From NCBI RefSeq assembly GCF_000264295.1, contig NZ_AJXT01000012.1, forward strand, positions 1 to 64,000: DNA of 64,000 nt, given 5' to 3'. Within the stretch, counting starts at the first letter, position 1; every line of letters begins with the position of its first letter. Below, piece by piece: positions 10,542-19,233 of the stretch. Source of the DNA: Rhodanobacter spathiphylli B39. Lineage in GTDB: Bacteria > Pseudomonadota > Gammaproteobacteria > Xanthomonadales > Rhodanobacteraceae. Under the pieces are notes generated by a model. It had not been told where the DNA came from. It ran no database searches and saw only the letters and a program-made list of their open reading frames with translations. The position numbers were made by a program, and so were the translations under genes.

Positions 10542-10547
10542 TACAAT
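10542..10547 (+). promoter_or_regulatory. uvrD -10 box with a leaderless start
   Basis: TACAAT (5/6 to consensus) lies 7 nt before the ATG at 10555, so transcription would begin at or next to the start codon. No Shine-Dalgarno sequence is present. Confidence 0.5.
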
Positions 10548-10554
10548 GGGCACG

Positions 10555-12804
10555 ATGGATGTCTCGTACCTGATCGACCCGCTCAACGACGCGCAGCGCG
10601 AAGCCGTCTGCGCCCCTCCCGGCCATTACCTGGTGCTCGCCGGCGCCGGCTCGGGCAAGACCCGCGTGCTGACCCACCGCATCGGCTGGCTGACCCAGGC
10701 CGAACGCGTGCCGCCGTGGGCGATCCTCGCCGTCACTTTCACCAACAAGGCAGCGGGCGAGATGCGCGCGCGGCTGGAGGCGCTGATCCCCGGCGGCACC
10801 CAGGGCCTCACCGTGGGCACCTTCCACGGCATCGCGCACCGGCTGCTGCGGCGGCACTGGCGCGAGGCGGGCTTGCCGGAGACGTTCCAGATCCTCGATT
10901 CGGACGACCAGCTGCGGCTGGTGAAACGGGTGGTCGCCGGGCTGGGCCTGGATGACGCGAAGTACCCGCCGCGGCAGGCCATGTGGCAGATCAACCACTG
11001 GAAGGACGAAGGCAGGCGCCCGGACGGCATCGAGCATCGCGATCACCCGGTCACGCAGACCTTCGTCAACATCTACAAGGCCTACGAGGACGCCTGCCGC
11101 CGTGCCGGCCTGGTCGATTTCGGCGAGCTGCTGCTGCGCGCGCACGAATTGTGGCTGAAGCATCCCGCCGTGCTGGAGCACTACCAGCAACGCTGGCGCC
11201 ACCTGCTGGTCGACGAGTTCCAGGACACCAACACGCTGCAATACGCCTGGATCCGCGTGCTGGCCGGCGCCACCGGCCAGGTCTTCGCGGTCGGCGACGA
11301 CGACCAGTCGATCTACGGCTGGCGCGGCGCCAGGGTGGAGAACATGACGCAGTTCCTGCGCGACTTCCCTGGCGCCCGCACGATCAAGCTGGAACAGAAC
11401 TACCGCTCCACCTCGACCATCCTGAAAGCCGCCAACAGCGTGATCCAGCGCAACGGCAGTCGCCTAGGCAAGGAGTTGTGGACGGCCGGCGACGACGGCG
11501 AACGCATCGCGCTGTACGCGGCGTACAACGAGCAGGACGAGGCGCGCTTCGTGATCGAGCGCATCCGCGAGTACATCGACGAGCACGGCTCGGCGAAGGA
11601 CTGCGCGATCCTGTATCGGTCCAACGCGCAATCGCGCAACTTCGAGGAACAGCTGGTCCAGCGCAACATCGGCTACCGCGTCTACGGCGGCCAGCGCTTC
11701 TTCGAGCGCGCCGAGGTCAAGGACGCGCTGGCGTATCTGCGCCTCACCGCGAACCGGCACGACGACGCCGCGTTCGAGCGCGCGGTGAACACCCCACCCC
11801 GTGGCATCGGCGATCGCACGCTGGATGTGCTGCGCCGCCGCGCCCGCCACGACGATACGTCGATGTGGGAAGCGGCGCTGCTCGAATTGGCCGGCGGCAG
11901 CGAACTGGCCGGGCGGGCGAAGAACGCGGTGAAGGCGTTCCTGGCACTGGTCGACGGGATGGCGCGCAGCTTCGCGGGAATCGGAGAAGCCGATGCTGCG
12001 CTTCCCGCTGTTGATCCTCCCATGCCCGACTCCCCATTGCCGATTCCCGGCCTCACCCTGGCCGAACAGATCGACCACGCGATCACCCACACCGGCTTGC
12101 GCGATTTCTACGAGAAGGATTCGCGGGGCAACGCCGAGTCGCGGGTGGAAAACCTGGACGAACTGGTCAACGTGGCCAGCCGCTTCGAGCGCAACGCCGA
12201 GGACATCGACGCGGGCCTGAGCGAACTCTCCGCGTTCCTGTCCCACGCCACCCTGGAAGCGGGCGAGAACCAGGGCGAAGCCTGGGACGATTGCGTGCAG
12301 CTGATGACGCTGCACTCGGCCAAGGGGCTGGAGTTCCCGGTGGTGTTCCTGGTCGGCATGGAGGAAGGCCTGTTCCCCAGCCAGCGTTCGGTCGACGACG
12401 AAGGCCGGCTGGAGGAGGAACGCCGGCTCGCCTACGTCGGCATCACCCGCGCCCGCGAAAGGCTGGTCGTCACCCACGCCGAATCGCGCCGCATGCATGG
12501 CACCGAGATGCTGGCGCGACCGTCGCGTTTCCTCGGCGAAATGCCGGCCGAACTGATCGACGAAGTGCGCCCACGCGTGCACGTGACCCGACCGATGTAC
12601 AGCGGTCGTCCGCGCGAAACATCGTCATCGCTGGAAGAAACGCTGCCGGTGAAGCTCGGCCAGCGCGTCAGCCACCCCAGCTTCGGCGAAGGCGTGGTGG
12701 TCAGCGCGGAGGGCAGCGGGGCGCACACCCGGCTGCAGATCAATTTCGAAGGCGTGGGCAGCAAGTGGCTGGTGGCCGCCTACGCGAATCTGACGGCGCT
12801 GTAG
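10555..12804 (+). CDS. uvrD: DNA helicase II
   Basis: Superfamily 1 3'-5' DNA helicase for nucleotide excision and mismatch repair; 749 residues. Seen: Q motif LNDAQREAV, Walker A AGAGSGKT near residue 33, DEFQDTN (Walker B), AVGDDDQSIYGWRGA (motif III), and QLMTLHSAKGLEFPVVFLVGMEEGLFP (motifs IV-V). The C-terminal tudor-like end SHPSFGEGVVVSAEGSGAHTRLQINFEGVGSKWL is specific to UvrD rather than Rep. An insertion of about 30 residues rich in Pro (near residue 480) looks like a loop expansion. The start at 10555 fits the conserved N-terminus; in-frame ATG 10546 and GTG 10534 also exist. Confidence 0.93.
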   Translation: MDVSYLIDPLNDAQREAVCAPPGHYLVLAGAGSGKTRVLTHRIGWLTQAERVPPWAILAVTFTNKAAGEMRARLEALIPGGTQGLTVGTFHGIAHRLLRRHWREAGLPETFQILDSDDQLRLVKRVVAGLGLDDAKYPPRQAMWQINHWKDEGRRPDGIEHRDHPVTQTFVNIYKAYEDACRRAGLVDFGELLLRAHELWLKHPAVLEHYQQRWRHLLVDEFQDTNTLQYAWIRVLAGATGQVFAVGDDDQSIYGWRGARVENMTQFLRDFPGARTIKLEQNYRSTSTILKAANSVIQRNGSRLGKELWTAGDDGERIALYAAYNEQDEARFVIERIREYIDEHGSAKDCAILYRSNAQSRNFEEQLVQRNIGYRVYGGQRFFERAEVKDALAYLRLTANRHDDAAFERAVNTPPRGIGDRTLDVLRRRARHDDTSMWEAALLELAGGSELAGRAKNAVKAFLALVDGMARSFAGIGEADAALPAVDPPMPDSPLPIPGLTLAEQIDHAITHTGLRDFYEKDSRGNAESRVENLDELVNVASRFERNAEDIDAGLSELSAFLSHATLEAGENQGEAWDDCVQLMTLHSAKGLEFPVVFLVGMEEGLFPSQRSVDDEGRLEEERRLAYVGITRARERLVVTHAESRRMHGTEMLARPSRFLGEMPAELIDEVRPRVHVTRPMYSGRPRETSSSLEETLPVKLGQRVSHPSFGEGVVVSAEGSGAHTRLQINFEGVGSKWLVAAYANLTAL

Positions 12805-12809
12805 CGGCG

Positions 12810-14066
12810 TTACCCCGGCAGGCGCGGCAGCCCGTGCGCGTCACGCTCCTCGATCGCGACCGGATGCGTGTCCGGCTGCAGCGGATTGGCGGTCTGCGCC
12901 AGCGGCGTGACGACGTCACCACGGGTGAACGCCAGCGCGTTGCGATAGCAGCGTTGCGCCTGGGCGGGGTCGCCCTGGCCGGCGAAGGTGTCGCCCAGGG
13001 CTTCCCACGCGGCGGCGCCCGGCGCCAGCGCCAGGGAGCGCTGCAGGTACTGATGGGCCTTGCCCCAGACTTTCAGTCGCACGCACATGCGGCCAAGGGT
13101 GAGCAGCAGGTTGGCGTCGTTCGGATGCGCGTCCAGCCAGCCTTCGGCGCGACGCAGGCGCGCCTCGACGTCATCGCCGGACAGGCTGCCGTAGGTTTCG
13201 ATCAGCAACGGCGACCACTCGCGGCGCAGCGCGGATTCCACTTCATCCATGGCCGGCAGGGTCAGGCCGAAGCCGGCGGCGCGACGCGCGTAGGCATCGA
13301 TCACGGCCGGCACCCGCCGCTGCGGCTTGGGCCATTGCGACCACATCGCGTTCAACGTGGCTCCGTCGGGCGCGGCGTTCAGCGTGGCAACCAGCACCTG
13401 CGCCTCCAGCACGGCGTAGGCACGATGGCCCAGCGCGCCGCTCTTCTGCAGCGGCGCCAGCGCCTCGCGGGCGCGCCGGGTGTCGCCGGTGGCCAGCGCG
13501 GCCTGGACCAGTTCGCGCCAGCCGCCGGGAGTCAGCGTGCCCTTGTCCGACTCGGGCAGCAGCAGGGCCAGCGCTTCGGCCGGCTTGCCTTCGCGACGCA
13601 GCACGCGGGCACGCAGCACGCGCGCGGCCTGCGGTACCGACTGCGCCGCCTGGTCCAGCGCCTCCAGCGCGCGGCCGGGTTCGCCGCGGCGCGAAGCGGC
13701 TTCGGCCGAGGCGAGCAGGGCCGGACCACGCAGGCTGTCCAGCCGCGAGGCACGATTGAGATCACGTTCGGCATCGCCGTGGCGACCTTCGATCAGCGCG
13801 ATCAGACCCGCGCCGAGGCGCTGCTGGCTGAGCCGCCGATGCCGCCGCGAGAGCGCACCGAACGGCCAGCGCAGCAGCCGCCACAAGCTGGTCAGCACGG
13901 CCCACGCCAGCAGCAGGATCACCAGTGCGGCGACCACCGTGGTTTCGATCCTCCAGCCACGCAGGCGCAGCAGCACGTAGCCGGGGTCCTCCGCCACCCA
14001 GTGCCAGCCGAATGCGGCCAGCGCGGCGGCGAGCACCGCCAGCAACACCCCGTACCAGAGCCTCAT
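12810..14066 (-). CDS. hemY: HemY, TPR-containing heme-biosynthesis-associated protein
   Basis: A 418-residue inner-membrane protein encoded with hemD and hemX. Two N-terminal transmembrane helices (about residues 4-22 and 42-63) are followed by a long cytoplasmic region of tetratricopeptide-like helices (for example GALSRRHRRLSQQRLGAGL, then A/E/L-rich repeats to the end). This is the HemY_N family and is not the Bacillus protoporphyrinogen oxidase with the same name. The role is linked to heme synthesis by context only. The start overlaps the hemX stop by 4 bases (ATGA), indicating translational coupling. It converges with uvrD with only 5 bases between stops. Confidence 0.92.
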   Translation of the reverse strand: MRLWYGVLLAVLAAALAAFGWHWVAEDPGYVLLRLRGWRIETTVVAALVILLLAWAVLTSLWRLLRWPFGALSRRHRRLSQQRLGAGLIALIEGRHGDAERDLNRASRLDSLRGPALLASAEAASRRGEPGRALEALDQAAQSVPQAARVLRARVLRREGKPAEALALLLPESDKGTLTPGGWRELVQAALATGDTRRAREALAPLQKSGALGHRAYAVLEAQVLVATLNAAPDGATLNAMWSQWPKPQRRVPAVIDAYARRAAGFGLTLPAMDEVESALRREWSPLLIETYGSLSGDDVEARLRRAEGWLDAHPNDANLLLTLGRMCVRLKVWGKAHQYLQRSLALAPGAAAWEALGDTFAGQGDPAQAQRCYRNALAFTRGDVVTPLAQTANPLQPDTHPVAIEERDAHGLPRLPG

Positions 14067-15214
14067 GGCTGGGCCTCGGCCGGCGCTGCGCTGCTGGACG
14101 GTGCCGGGCCCAGTGCATGCACCGCGCGCAGGTTGCGCAGTTCGGTCAGCGCGGCGCCGAGCTGCACCGACGGCTTCGCCGGCAATTGCGCCGCCAGTTG
14201 CCGCAGCGTGGCGCGCGCCTGCTGCACGGCAGGCGCGGCGGCGTCGAACTGGCTGGCCAGGGTGGCGTCCGCGCGCTGCAGGGCCGCAGCATAGTCCTTG
14301 CTGTCGTAGGCCAGCAGCGCCGCCTGTGCCTGGGCCAGGTCGAGCGTCGCCAGTTCGCGGGCAAGACGCGCGTCGGCGACGGCCAGCGGTGCGCCGTTGT
14401 CGCGCTGCACGCTGACCACGCTGGCCAGCGCGCGACGAATCCGCGACCAGGTGTCGGTGCCGCCGGCGGTGCCGCTGTCCAGCGGCTTCAGCGGCAGCGT
14501 GGCCAGCTCGCCACGCAAGGCCAGCAACTGTTGCAGGGCGGCGGCCTGGCTGGCCGGCTGGCTCCTGGCCAGGGCCTCGCGCTCGGCCTCGATGCTCTGG
14601 CGCAGCCCGCCGAATGCGCCATCGTTGACCGCGGCCAGGGTCTGGTCGGCCAGCGCATAAGCCGCCGCCGCGCCCTGCGCGTCGTGGAACAGCGTGTAGC
14701 GTTCGCTGGCCATGCGCAGCAGCGATTCGGTTTCGTCCAGCAGCATGCCGTCATGGCCACTGAGGCTCTTCTCGGCAAGCCTGGCCACTGCGTCCTCGAC
14801 ATGGCGGGTGCGTTCGGCCTGACCCAGCAGCTCCTCGCGCAGCGAACGGTTGACCTGGGCTGCATCGTCCAGCCGCTGGTTGAGGCTGCTGCGCTGTTCG
14901 CTCATGGCGGTGAGGGAGGTTTCCAGGGTCTCCACGCGCTGCTGCAGGCTGGCCACGTTCCGCGTGTCGACCGCCGCGCCCTGCTCCTGCTGCCACTGGC
15001 GCCAGCCGACGTAGCCGGACGCGCCAGCCGCGACCAGCGCCAGCAGGATCGCCAGCGCCAGCGTGCCACTACCGCGGGGACCCGGTGCAGGGCGATGGGA
15101 AGCCGGCCGTGACGGACGCAGCGGCGGCTCGACCAGCACCGCATCGGGCGCGACGGGTGCGGAACGGGCGCCCTCGGGCGCGGCGGGCTCGTTGGGCATG
15201 TCGTGGTTGCTCAT
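14063..15214 (-). CDS. hemX: HemX, uroporphyrinogen operon membrane protein
   Basis: A 383-residue HemX-family protein. A disordered Pro/Ala-rich cytoplasmic N-terminus (about 45 residues) precedes one transmembrane helix (about 50-70, LALAILLALVAAGASGYVGW), then a coiled-coil stretch (WRQWQQEQGAAVD to about residue 140) and a helical periplasmic domain. The family is often annotated as uroporphyrinogen-III C-methyltransferase, but no methyltransferase motif is visible, so an accessory or scaffold role in heme synthesis is more likely. It lies between hemD (58-base gap) and hemY (4-base overlap). Confidence 0.9.
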   Translation of the reverse strand: MSNHDMPNEPAAPEGARSAPVAPDAVLVEPPLRPSRPASHRPAPGPRGSGTLALAILLALVAAGASGYVGWRQWQQEQGAAVDTRNVASLQQRVETLETSLTAMSEQRSSLNQRLDDAAQVNRSLREELLGQAERTRHVEDAVARLAEKSLSGHDGMLLDETESLLRMASERYTLFHDAQGAAAAYALADQTLAAVNDGAFGGLRQSIEAEREALARSQPASQAAALQQLLALRGELATLPLKPLDSGTAGGTDTWSRIRRALASVVSVQRDNGAPLAVADARLARELATLDLAQAQAALLAYDSKDYAAALQRADATLASQFDAAAPAVQQARATLRQLAAQLPAKPSVQLGAALTELRNLRAVHALGPAPSSSAAPAEAQP

Positions 15215-15272
15215 GAGCGCATGCTAGCAGCCCATACGCGCGCGTTCGTAGCAGGCGGATGTGAAGATTCGC

Positions 15273-16070
15273 TCAACCCGCGGTAGCGGCCTCGGCCAGC
15301 AGATCGGCCGACACGGCCGAAGCCGCCACGCGGATGCGCTGGAACCCGGCCGCCCGCGCCGCCTCGGCCAGGCGTTCGCTGCTGACCACCGCAGTGGCCG
15401 CGCACAGTCGCGCCCATGCCGGCGCCGGCAGCAACTGCTGCAGGTTGTGCAAAGCCTCGGCGCTGGACAGCAATACCCGCGCCGAGGCGGGCAGCTGCAG
15501 CAGCGCTTCCGCGTGACGGCGATCGAGTCGCGGCGGCACGCGATGGTAGACCTGCAGCTCGCGCAGGCGCGCACCCCGCGCCGCGAGCTGCTCGCGCAAC
15601 ACGCCGCGTCCGCCCGGCGCGCCGATCAAGGCCACCCGGCGGCCGCGCAACGACTGCAACTGGGAAAGTTCCAGCAGCCCCTCGCTGTCCTGCCGGCGCG
15701 GTGCCAGCGGTGCAGCGACACCGTGTCGACGCAGGGCCTGCGCGGTGCCCTGGCCCACCGCCAGGACGCACGCGGTGGTGCGCAGCGGCAGCAGCGCCGC
15801 CGCATGGCGGACGGCGGCAGGGCTGGTGAACACGATCAATTCGTCGCCCAGGGCGGCGCACAGGCCGGCGCGTACCGCGTCCGCATCGGGTGCGGCACGC
15901 AAGCCCATTCCGGGCAGGCGCAACGGCACGCCGCCCAGCACACGCACCTTCCGCGCCAGCGCGGAAGCGGTGCCCGCCGGACGGGTGATCACCACGATCC
16001 GGCCATGCAGGCCTGGGGTTTTCCGGCTGGATGGTCGCTGCATCCGCGCACCGCGCACGCTTACTGTCAT
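15273..16070 (-). CDS. hemD: Uroporphyrinogen-III synthase
   Basis: Cyclises and inverts ring D of hydroxymethylbilane to uroporphyrinogen III in tetrapyrrole synthesis. The 265 residues fit the family. Recognised from IVVITRPAG near the start, ELIVFTSPAAVRHAAALL, VLAVGQGTAQALRRHGV, VALIGAPGGRGVLREQL and ARVLLSSAEALHNL. The ATG at 16070 is used; an in-frame ATG at 16043 would give a start nearer the conserved core. A TACACT -10-like box (16082-16077 on this strand) lies 6 nt before 16070, which suggests a leaderless message and supports the upstream start. First gene of the hemD-hemX-hemY operon; hemC is not in this window. Confidence 0.9.
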   Translation of the reverse strand: MTVSVRGARMQRPSSRKTPGLHGRIVVITRPAGTASALARKVRVLGGVPLRLPGMGLRAAPDADAVRAGLCAALGDELIVFTSPAAVRHAAALLPLRTTACVLAVGQGTAQALRRHGVAAPLAPRRQDSEGLLELSQLQSLRGRRVALIGAPGGRGVLREQLAARGARLRELQVYHRVPPRLDRRHAEALLQLPASARVLLSSAEALHNLQQLLPAPAWARLCAATAVVSSERLAEAARAAGFQRIRVAASAVSADLLAEAATAG

Positions 16071-16092
16071 GGCTCCAGTGTAGCGGTGGCTC

Positions 16093-16379
16093 AGGATGTT
16101 CTGATCTATTCAGCGCAGGCGGCATGACGTCCAGAAGGCCCCCAGGTGGCAGTGCGCGGTGCCGGCAAGGCTGGCCGCCTTGGCAAGCCGTGCGCTGCCG
16201 CCTGGGGGCCTTCTGGACGTCACCCCATCTTTGTATTCAATCGGTTGGGGCCGGCTCTGTCTGCCCGCATCTCCGCGGCGCGCCTCCTCGACAGGCCGAC
16301 GCCTGTCTTCGTCCGCGCACCACGAATCTGCGGGCAGACAGAGCCGGTGACGCCAGTGCTGAATAGATCAGAGCATCCT
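16093..16379. repeat. Family A cruciform repeat, copy 1 (between hemD and a thioesterase gene)
   Basis: The 348-base gap between divergent genes is almost filled by a closed multi-arm palindrome. Outer closing arms, 22 bp with one mismatch: 16093-16114 and 16358-16379. Inner arm 1, 34 bp, complementary throughout if three G-T pairs are allowed: 16126-16159 and 16188-16221. Inner arm 2, 19 bp perfect: 16251-16269 and 16329-16347; its loop contains gacaggc-cgac-gcctgtc. Sequence of arm 2 and its loop aligns with the repeat at 22525-22720 (shared ctgatc, tctgt, ctcgacag, tcttcgtc blocks). No protein gene is inside. Confidence 0.85.
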
Positions 16380-16418
16380 TTACACTGCCGGGCTTTCCCC
16401 ACGCGAATCCCCGATCAC

Positions 16419-16889
16419 GTGAGCAAGACCGAAGCAACCCTGCTGGCCCGGCAACTGATCCAGTTCGTCCGCGACGAGATCCCGCTGGCCCATGCGATGG
16501 ACCTGGAACTGGCGGACTGCGACGAGCACAGCCTGACCCTGCGCGCGCCGCTGGCGCCCAACGTCAACGACAAGGGTTGCGCGTTCGGCGGCAGCCTGGT
16601 CAGCGTGATGACCTTGAGCGGCTGGGCGCTGGTCGAACTGGCGCTGCGCAAGCGCGGCACGGACTGCGACGTGTTCGTCGCCGAGTCCAGCGTGCGCTAC
16701 CTGGCGCCGCTGTGGGACGACTTCCACAGCCAGGCGCGGCTGGCCGAGGACGCGGACTGGGCGACCTTCTTCTCCACCCTGGACAACCGCGGCCGGGCGC
16801 GCATCGCGGTCGACTGCGTGGTGCCCGGCGAGAACGGCGAACCGGCGTGCGCCTTGAACGCACGCTTCGTGGCCAAACGCCGGGCCTGA
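16419..16889 (+). CDS. YiiD C-terminal-domain hotdog thioesterase
   Basis: A 156-residue hotdog-fold protein of the YiiD_C putative thioesterase family. Seen: ARQLIQFVRDEIPLAHAMDL, then the fold core NDKGCAFGGSLVSVMTLSGWALVEL, and VRYLAPLWDDFHSQARL. The likely activity is hydrolysis of acyl-CoA or acyl-ACP thioesters; the substrate is unknown. The start is the GTG at 16419, since the frame upstream is repeat sequence. A TACACT box at 16381-16386, just outside the cruciform repeat, is a plausible -10 element giving a leader of about 26 nt. Confidence 0.82.
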   Translation: MSKTEATLLARQLIQFVRDEIPLAHAMDLELADCDEHSLTLRAPLAPNVNDKGCAFGGSLVSVMTLSGWALVELALRKRGTDCDVFVAESSVRYLAPLWDDFHSQARLAEDADWATFFSTLDNRGRARIAVDCVVPGENGEPACALNARFVAKRRA

Positions 16890-16945
16890 GTGGACTGCCT
16901 GCGCATCAGGCAGAATGGGCGGGATTTCATCGGGGAGCAAACCAC

Positions 16946-17362
16946 ATGCGTCGGATCACCAGCCTTCTGATCGTGCTGTTGTCGGGCCTGCTGCTGGCCG
17001 GCTGCGCCACCAAGACCCGCAGCGATGCCCTCACCACCACGCTCAAGGCCTACGGCAGCACGCTGCGCTGGGGCGATTTCCAGAGCGCCGCCCAGTTCGT
17101 CGAGCCGAAGGTTCGCGCCGCGCATCCGCTGACCTCGCTGCAGCTGGCGCGCTTCCAGCAGGTGCGGGTCACCGAGTACAACGACGATGCGGGCCCGGTG
17201 CCGACCGGCGACTTCGACGTGCAGCAGACGGTGGTGATCAACCTGGTCAACATCCACAACCAGTCCGAGCGCAGCGTCGTCGACCACCAGACCTGGCACT
17301 ACGACGAGGCGACCAGGCACTGGTGGCTGACCAGCGGCCTGCCGGACATCACCCAGGACTGA
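16946..17362 (+). CDS. Putative lipoprotein
   Basis: A 138-residue predicted lipoprotein of unknown function. The signal peptide MRRITSLLIVLLSGLLLAGC ends in a LAGC lipobox, with lipidated Cys at residue 20. The mature part is a compact alpha/beta domain with a conserved-looking WGDFQSAAQFVEPKVR and a C-terminal DHQTWHYDEATRHWWLTSGLPDI. The ATG at 16946 follows GGGGAGCAAACCAC. It is 56 bases behind the thioesterase gene. Its stop codon TGA forms the first three bases of the family B repeat. Confidence 0.82.
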   Translation: MRRITSLLIVLLSGLLLAGCATKTRSDALTTTLKAYGSTLRWGDFQSAAQFVEPKVRAAHPLTSLQLARFQQVRVTEYNDDAGPVPTGDFDVQQTVVINLVNIHNQSERSVVDHQTWHYDEATRHWWLTSGLPDITQD

Positions 17363-17502
17363 GAGGTTGTGCGTTTTTCAACCTCTCAGGTCGGCCAGGC
17401 ATGGCCGACCGCGGATCGGGCACGCCGTGCCTGATTCGCGTGAGCGAGTCCGGGCGTGTACCGGACTCGCGATAGAAGAAACCACAGGATGTGGTTTTCT
17501 TC
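17360..17502. repeat. Family B five-hairpin repeat, copy 1
   Basis: Five consecutive stem-loops: tgagaggttg/caacctctca (17360-17369, 17379-17388); ggtcggcc/ggccgacc (17389-17396, 17403-17410); a 13-bp stem with two G-U pairs (17411-17423, 17427-17439); gcgagtccgg/ccggactcgc (17444-17453, 17461-17470); gaagaaaccac/gtggttttcttc (17475-17485, 17491-17502). Copy 2 is at 23181-23321. The first arm starts on the TGA of the preceding lipoprotein gene. Confidence 0.85.
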
Positions 17503-17547
17503 CCAGGCGCTGAGTCGACGCCCCCCGCGCAACTGGCGGCAACTCCG

Positions 17548-17553
17548 TATAAT
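17548..17553 (+). promoter_or_regulatory. -10 box before the rhodanese-fold gene
   Basis: Perfect TATAAT, about 47 bases before the ATG at 17601. No good -35 hexamer is evident at the right distance. Confidence 0.5.
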
Positions 17554-17600
17554 CGCCGGTTTACCCGAATTGGTGCGATCAAGGCACCTGTGGACTGACG

Positions 17601-18047
17601 ATGAACGATTTCCTGCACAAGCTGCCCGAATTTGTCGGCAACCATGTGGCCCTGGTGGCCCTGTTCGCGATCCTGCTGCTGGCGCTGATCGTGATGCAGG
17701 TCAGCGCCCTGTTCAGCAAGGTCGGGGAACTTAGCCCGGCCGGCCTGACCCACCTGATCAATCGCGAAAACCCGCTGCTGATCGATCTGTCGGCGATCGC
17801 CGAATTCGAGAAGATGCACGTGCCCGGCGCCAGGCACGTGGCGATGAGCCAGTTCGATCCGGAGAACAAGGATCTGGCCAAGGCGAAGGAACTGCCGGTG
17901 GTGGTGATGGACAAGGACGGTCGTGGCAATTCGATCAAGGCCGCGCAGCGGCTGGTCAAGGCCGGCTTCGCCAAGGTTCATCGGCTGGACGGCGGCGTGC
18001 TGGCCTGGCACGCGGCGCAGTTGCCGGTGGCCAAGGGCAACCGGTAA
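17601..18047 (+). CDS. Membrane-anchored rhodanese-like protein lacking the catalytic cysteine
   Basis: A 148-residue protein with one N-terminal transmembrane helix (about residues 17-36) and a cytoplasmic rhodanese-like domain (LTHLINRENPLLIDLSAIAEF, HVPGARHVAMSQF, LDGGVLAWHAAQLPV). Overall it matches YibN-type rhodaneses. In the active-site loop, where the family has C-x-x-G-x-R-S after the beta strand, this protein reads VVVMDKDGRGNS, and it contains no cysteine at all. It therefore cannot act as a persulfide sulfurtransferase by the usual mechanism and is more likely a binding or scaffold version. In E. coli yibN is next to grxC and secB; neither is here. Confidence 0.85.
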   Translation: MNDFLHKLPEFVGNHVALVALFAILLLALIVMQVSALFSKVGELSPAGLTHLINRENPLLIDLSAIAEFEKMHVPGARHVAMSQFDPENKDLAKAKELPVVVMDKDGRGNSIKAAQRLVKAGFAKVHRLDGGVLAWHAAQLPVAKGNR

Positions 18048-18109
18048 GTAACCCGCTGGCGGGCCACGCTCCCGCCCCGCTGCCCGATCAGACAGCGATC
18101 GTCAGGTGT

Positions 18110-19171
18110 CTACGGCAGCGGCAAGTCATGGATGCCCGCGCGCCCGGCGATGATCTGCGCCAGCACGTCGGGGGCGTATTCGAACGAGTCGTAGTAGAGA
18201 CGCTCTTCCGGCAGGCCGGCAGCCAGGAAGCGCGGATGCGCGGCATCGATCATCGCCGGCGGCCCGCTCATGTAAAGGTCGTGCCCTGACAGGTCCGGCT
18301 GGTCGGCCAGCACCGCCTCGTGCACCAGGCCGGTGCGCAAACCCGCCGCGCCGTCCGCGTCGGACACCACCGCGTGGAACGCGAGGTTCGGCAGTTCGCC
18401 CGCCCAGCGTTCGGCCAGCGCGCGCAGGTACAGGTCGCCCGCCACGCGCGCCCCCCAGTAGACCTGGATGGCGCGACGCGTGCCCAGCGCGATGAAGTGC
18501 TCGACGATTGCCTTCACCGGCGCAAAACCGGTGCCGCCGGCCATGAAGATCATCGCTCGCTCCGAATCCTCGCGCGGCACGAAGGTGCCCAGCGGGCCCT
18601 CCACGCGCAGGTGATCACCCGGCTTCAGCGTGCTGCTCACCCACGACGTGAAACCGCCGCCGGCCACGTGGCGCACATGCATCTCGATCATGCCGTCGGC
18701 CTGCGGGCCGTTGGCGATGGAGAACGGACGGCGCTTGCCATCCTCCAGCAGCACGTCGACATACTGGCCGGGCAGGCGCTTCAGGCGACGCTCGCCGCGT
18801 GCCGGCAGCAGGCGCAGGCCGGTGACATCCGGCGCCAGCGGCCACTTCTCGGTCACCACCATGCCGAGCTGGCGCCGCGCGATGTCCTCCACCGAGGTGA
18901 CTTCGCGCGCTTCCAGCAACAAATCCGTCACCGGCACGGCCTGGCACAGCAGCACCGCATGGTGCGCCTGCTCATCCGCATTCAGCGCCAGCGGCGGATT
19001 GCGCGGATACTCGCAGCGCCCGTCCAGCAAGGTGGCCTTGCAGCTGCCGCAGACGCCGGCCCGGCACGAATAAGGCAAGGCCACACCCGCCCGTTGCGCC
19101 GCTTCCAGCACGGTTTCGCCCGCGACCACCGAAAACTGGCGGCCGGATGTCTTGAGGGTGACCTTGAACAC
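18110..19171 (-). CDS. 2Fe-2S ferredoxin / FAD / NAD(P) reductase (CDP-6-deoxy-glucoseen reductase-like)
   Basis: A three-domain electron-transfer reductase, 353 residues. The N-terminal plant-type ferredoxin domain has the cluster ligands C-R-A-G-V-C-G-S-C near residue 36 and a fourth Cys in AVLLCQA. An FAD-binding barrel follows (GQYVDVLLEDGKRRPFSIAN, with the RxFS motif), then an NAD-binding domain (MIFMAGGTGFAPVKAIVEH, DLYMSGPPAMIDAA). It resembles AscD/CDP-6-deoxy-delta-3,4-glucoseen reductase and related ring-hydroxylase reductases; the redox partner is unknown. The GTG at 19171 is chosen because it begins the conserved FKVTLKTSGRQF strand; the frame extends to a TTG at 19231. A GACAAT box lies 6 nt before that GTG. 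Confidence 0.85.
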   Translation of the reverse strand: MFKVTLKTSGRQFSVVAGETVLEAAQRAGVALPYSCRAGVCGSCKATLLDGRCEYPRNPPLALNADEQAHHAVLLCQAVPVTDLLLEAREVTSVEDIARRQLGMVVTEKWPLAPDVTGLRLLPARGERRLKRLPGQYVDVLLEDGKRRPFSIANGPQADGMIEMHVRHVAGGGFTSWVSSTLKPGDHLRVEGPLGTFVPREDSERAMIFMAGGTGFAPVKAIVEHFIALGTRRAIQVYWGARVAGDLYLRALAERWAGELPNLAFHAVVSDADGAAGLRTGLVHEAVLADQPDLSGHDLYMSGPPAMIDAAHPRFLAAGLPEERLYYDSFEYAPDVLAQIIAGRAGIHDLPLP

Positions 19172-19233
19172 GTGTGCATTGTCGCGGCGATGACCCCGGA
19201 CGACAATGCGGGTTCGATCCACGGGAATCAACG

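Noticed and set aside
12291-14294. 667-codon open frame on the plus strand opposite hemY
   Set aside because: Arg/Gly-rich shadow frame; hemY on the other strand has TM helices and TPR-like repeats and fits the hem operon.
16093-16379. CRISPR or integron attC interpretation of the family A repeat
   Set aside because: No regularly spaced direct repeats, no integrase, and no RYYYAAC-type core; it is palindromic and not array-like.
19205-19222. GGTTCGATCC resembling a tRNA T-arm
   Set aside because: No acceptor stem, anticodon arm or D arm around it; it lies between two divergent genes.
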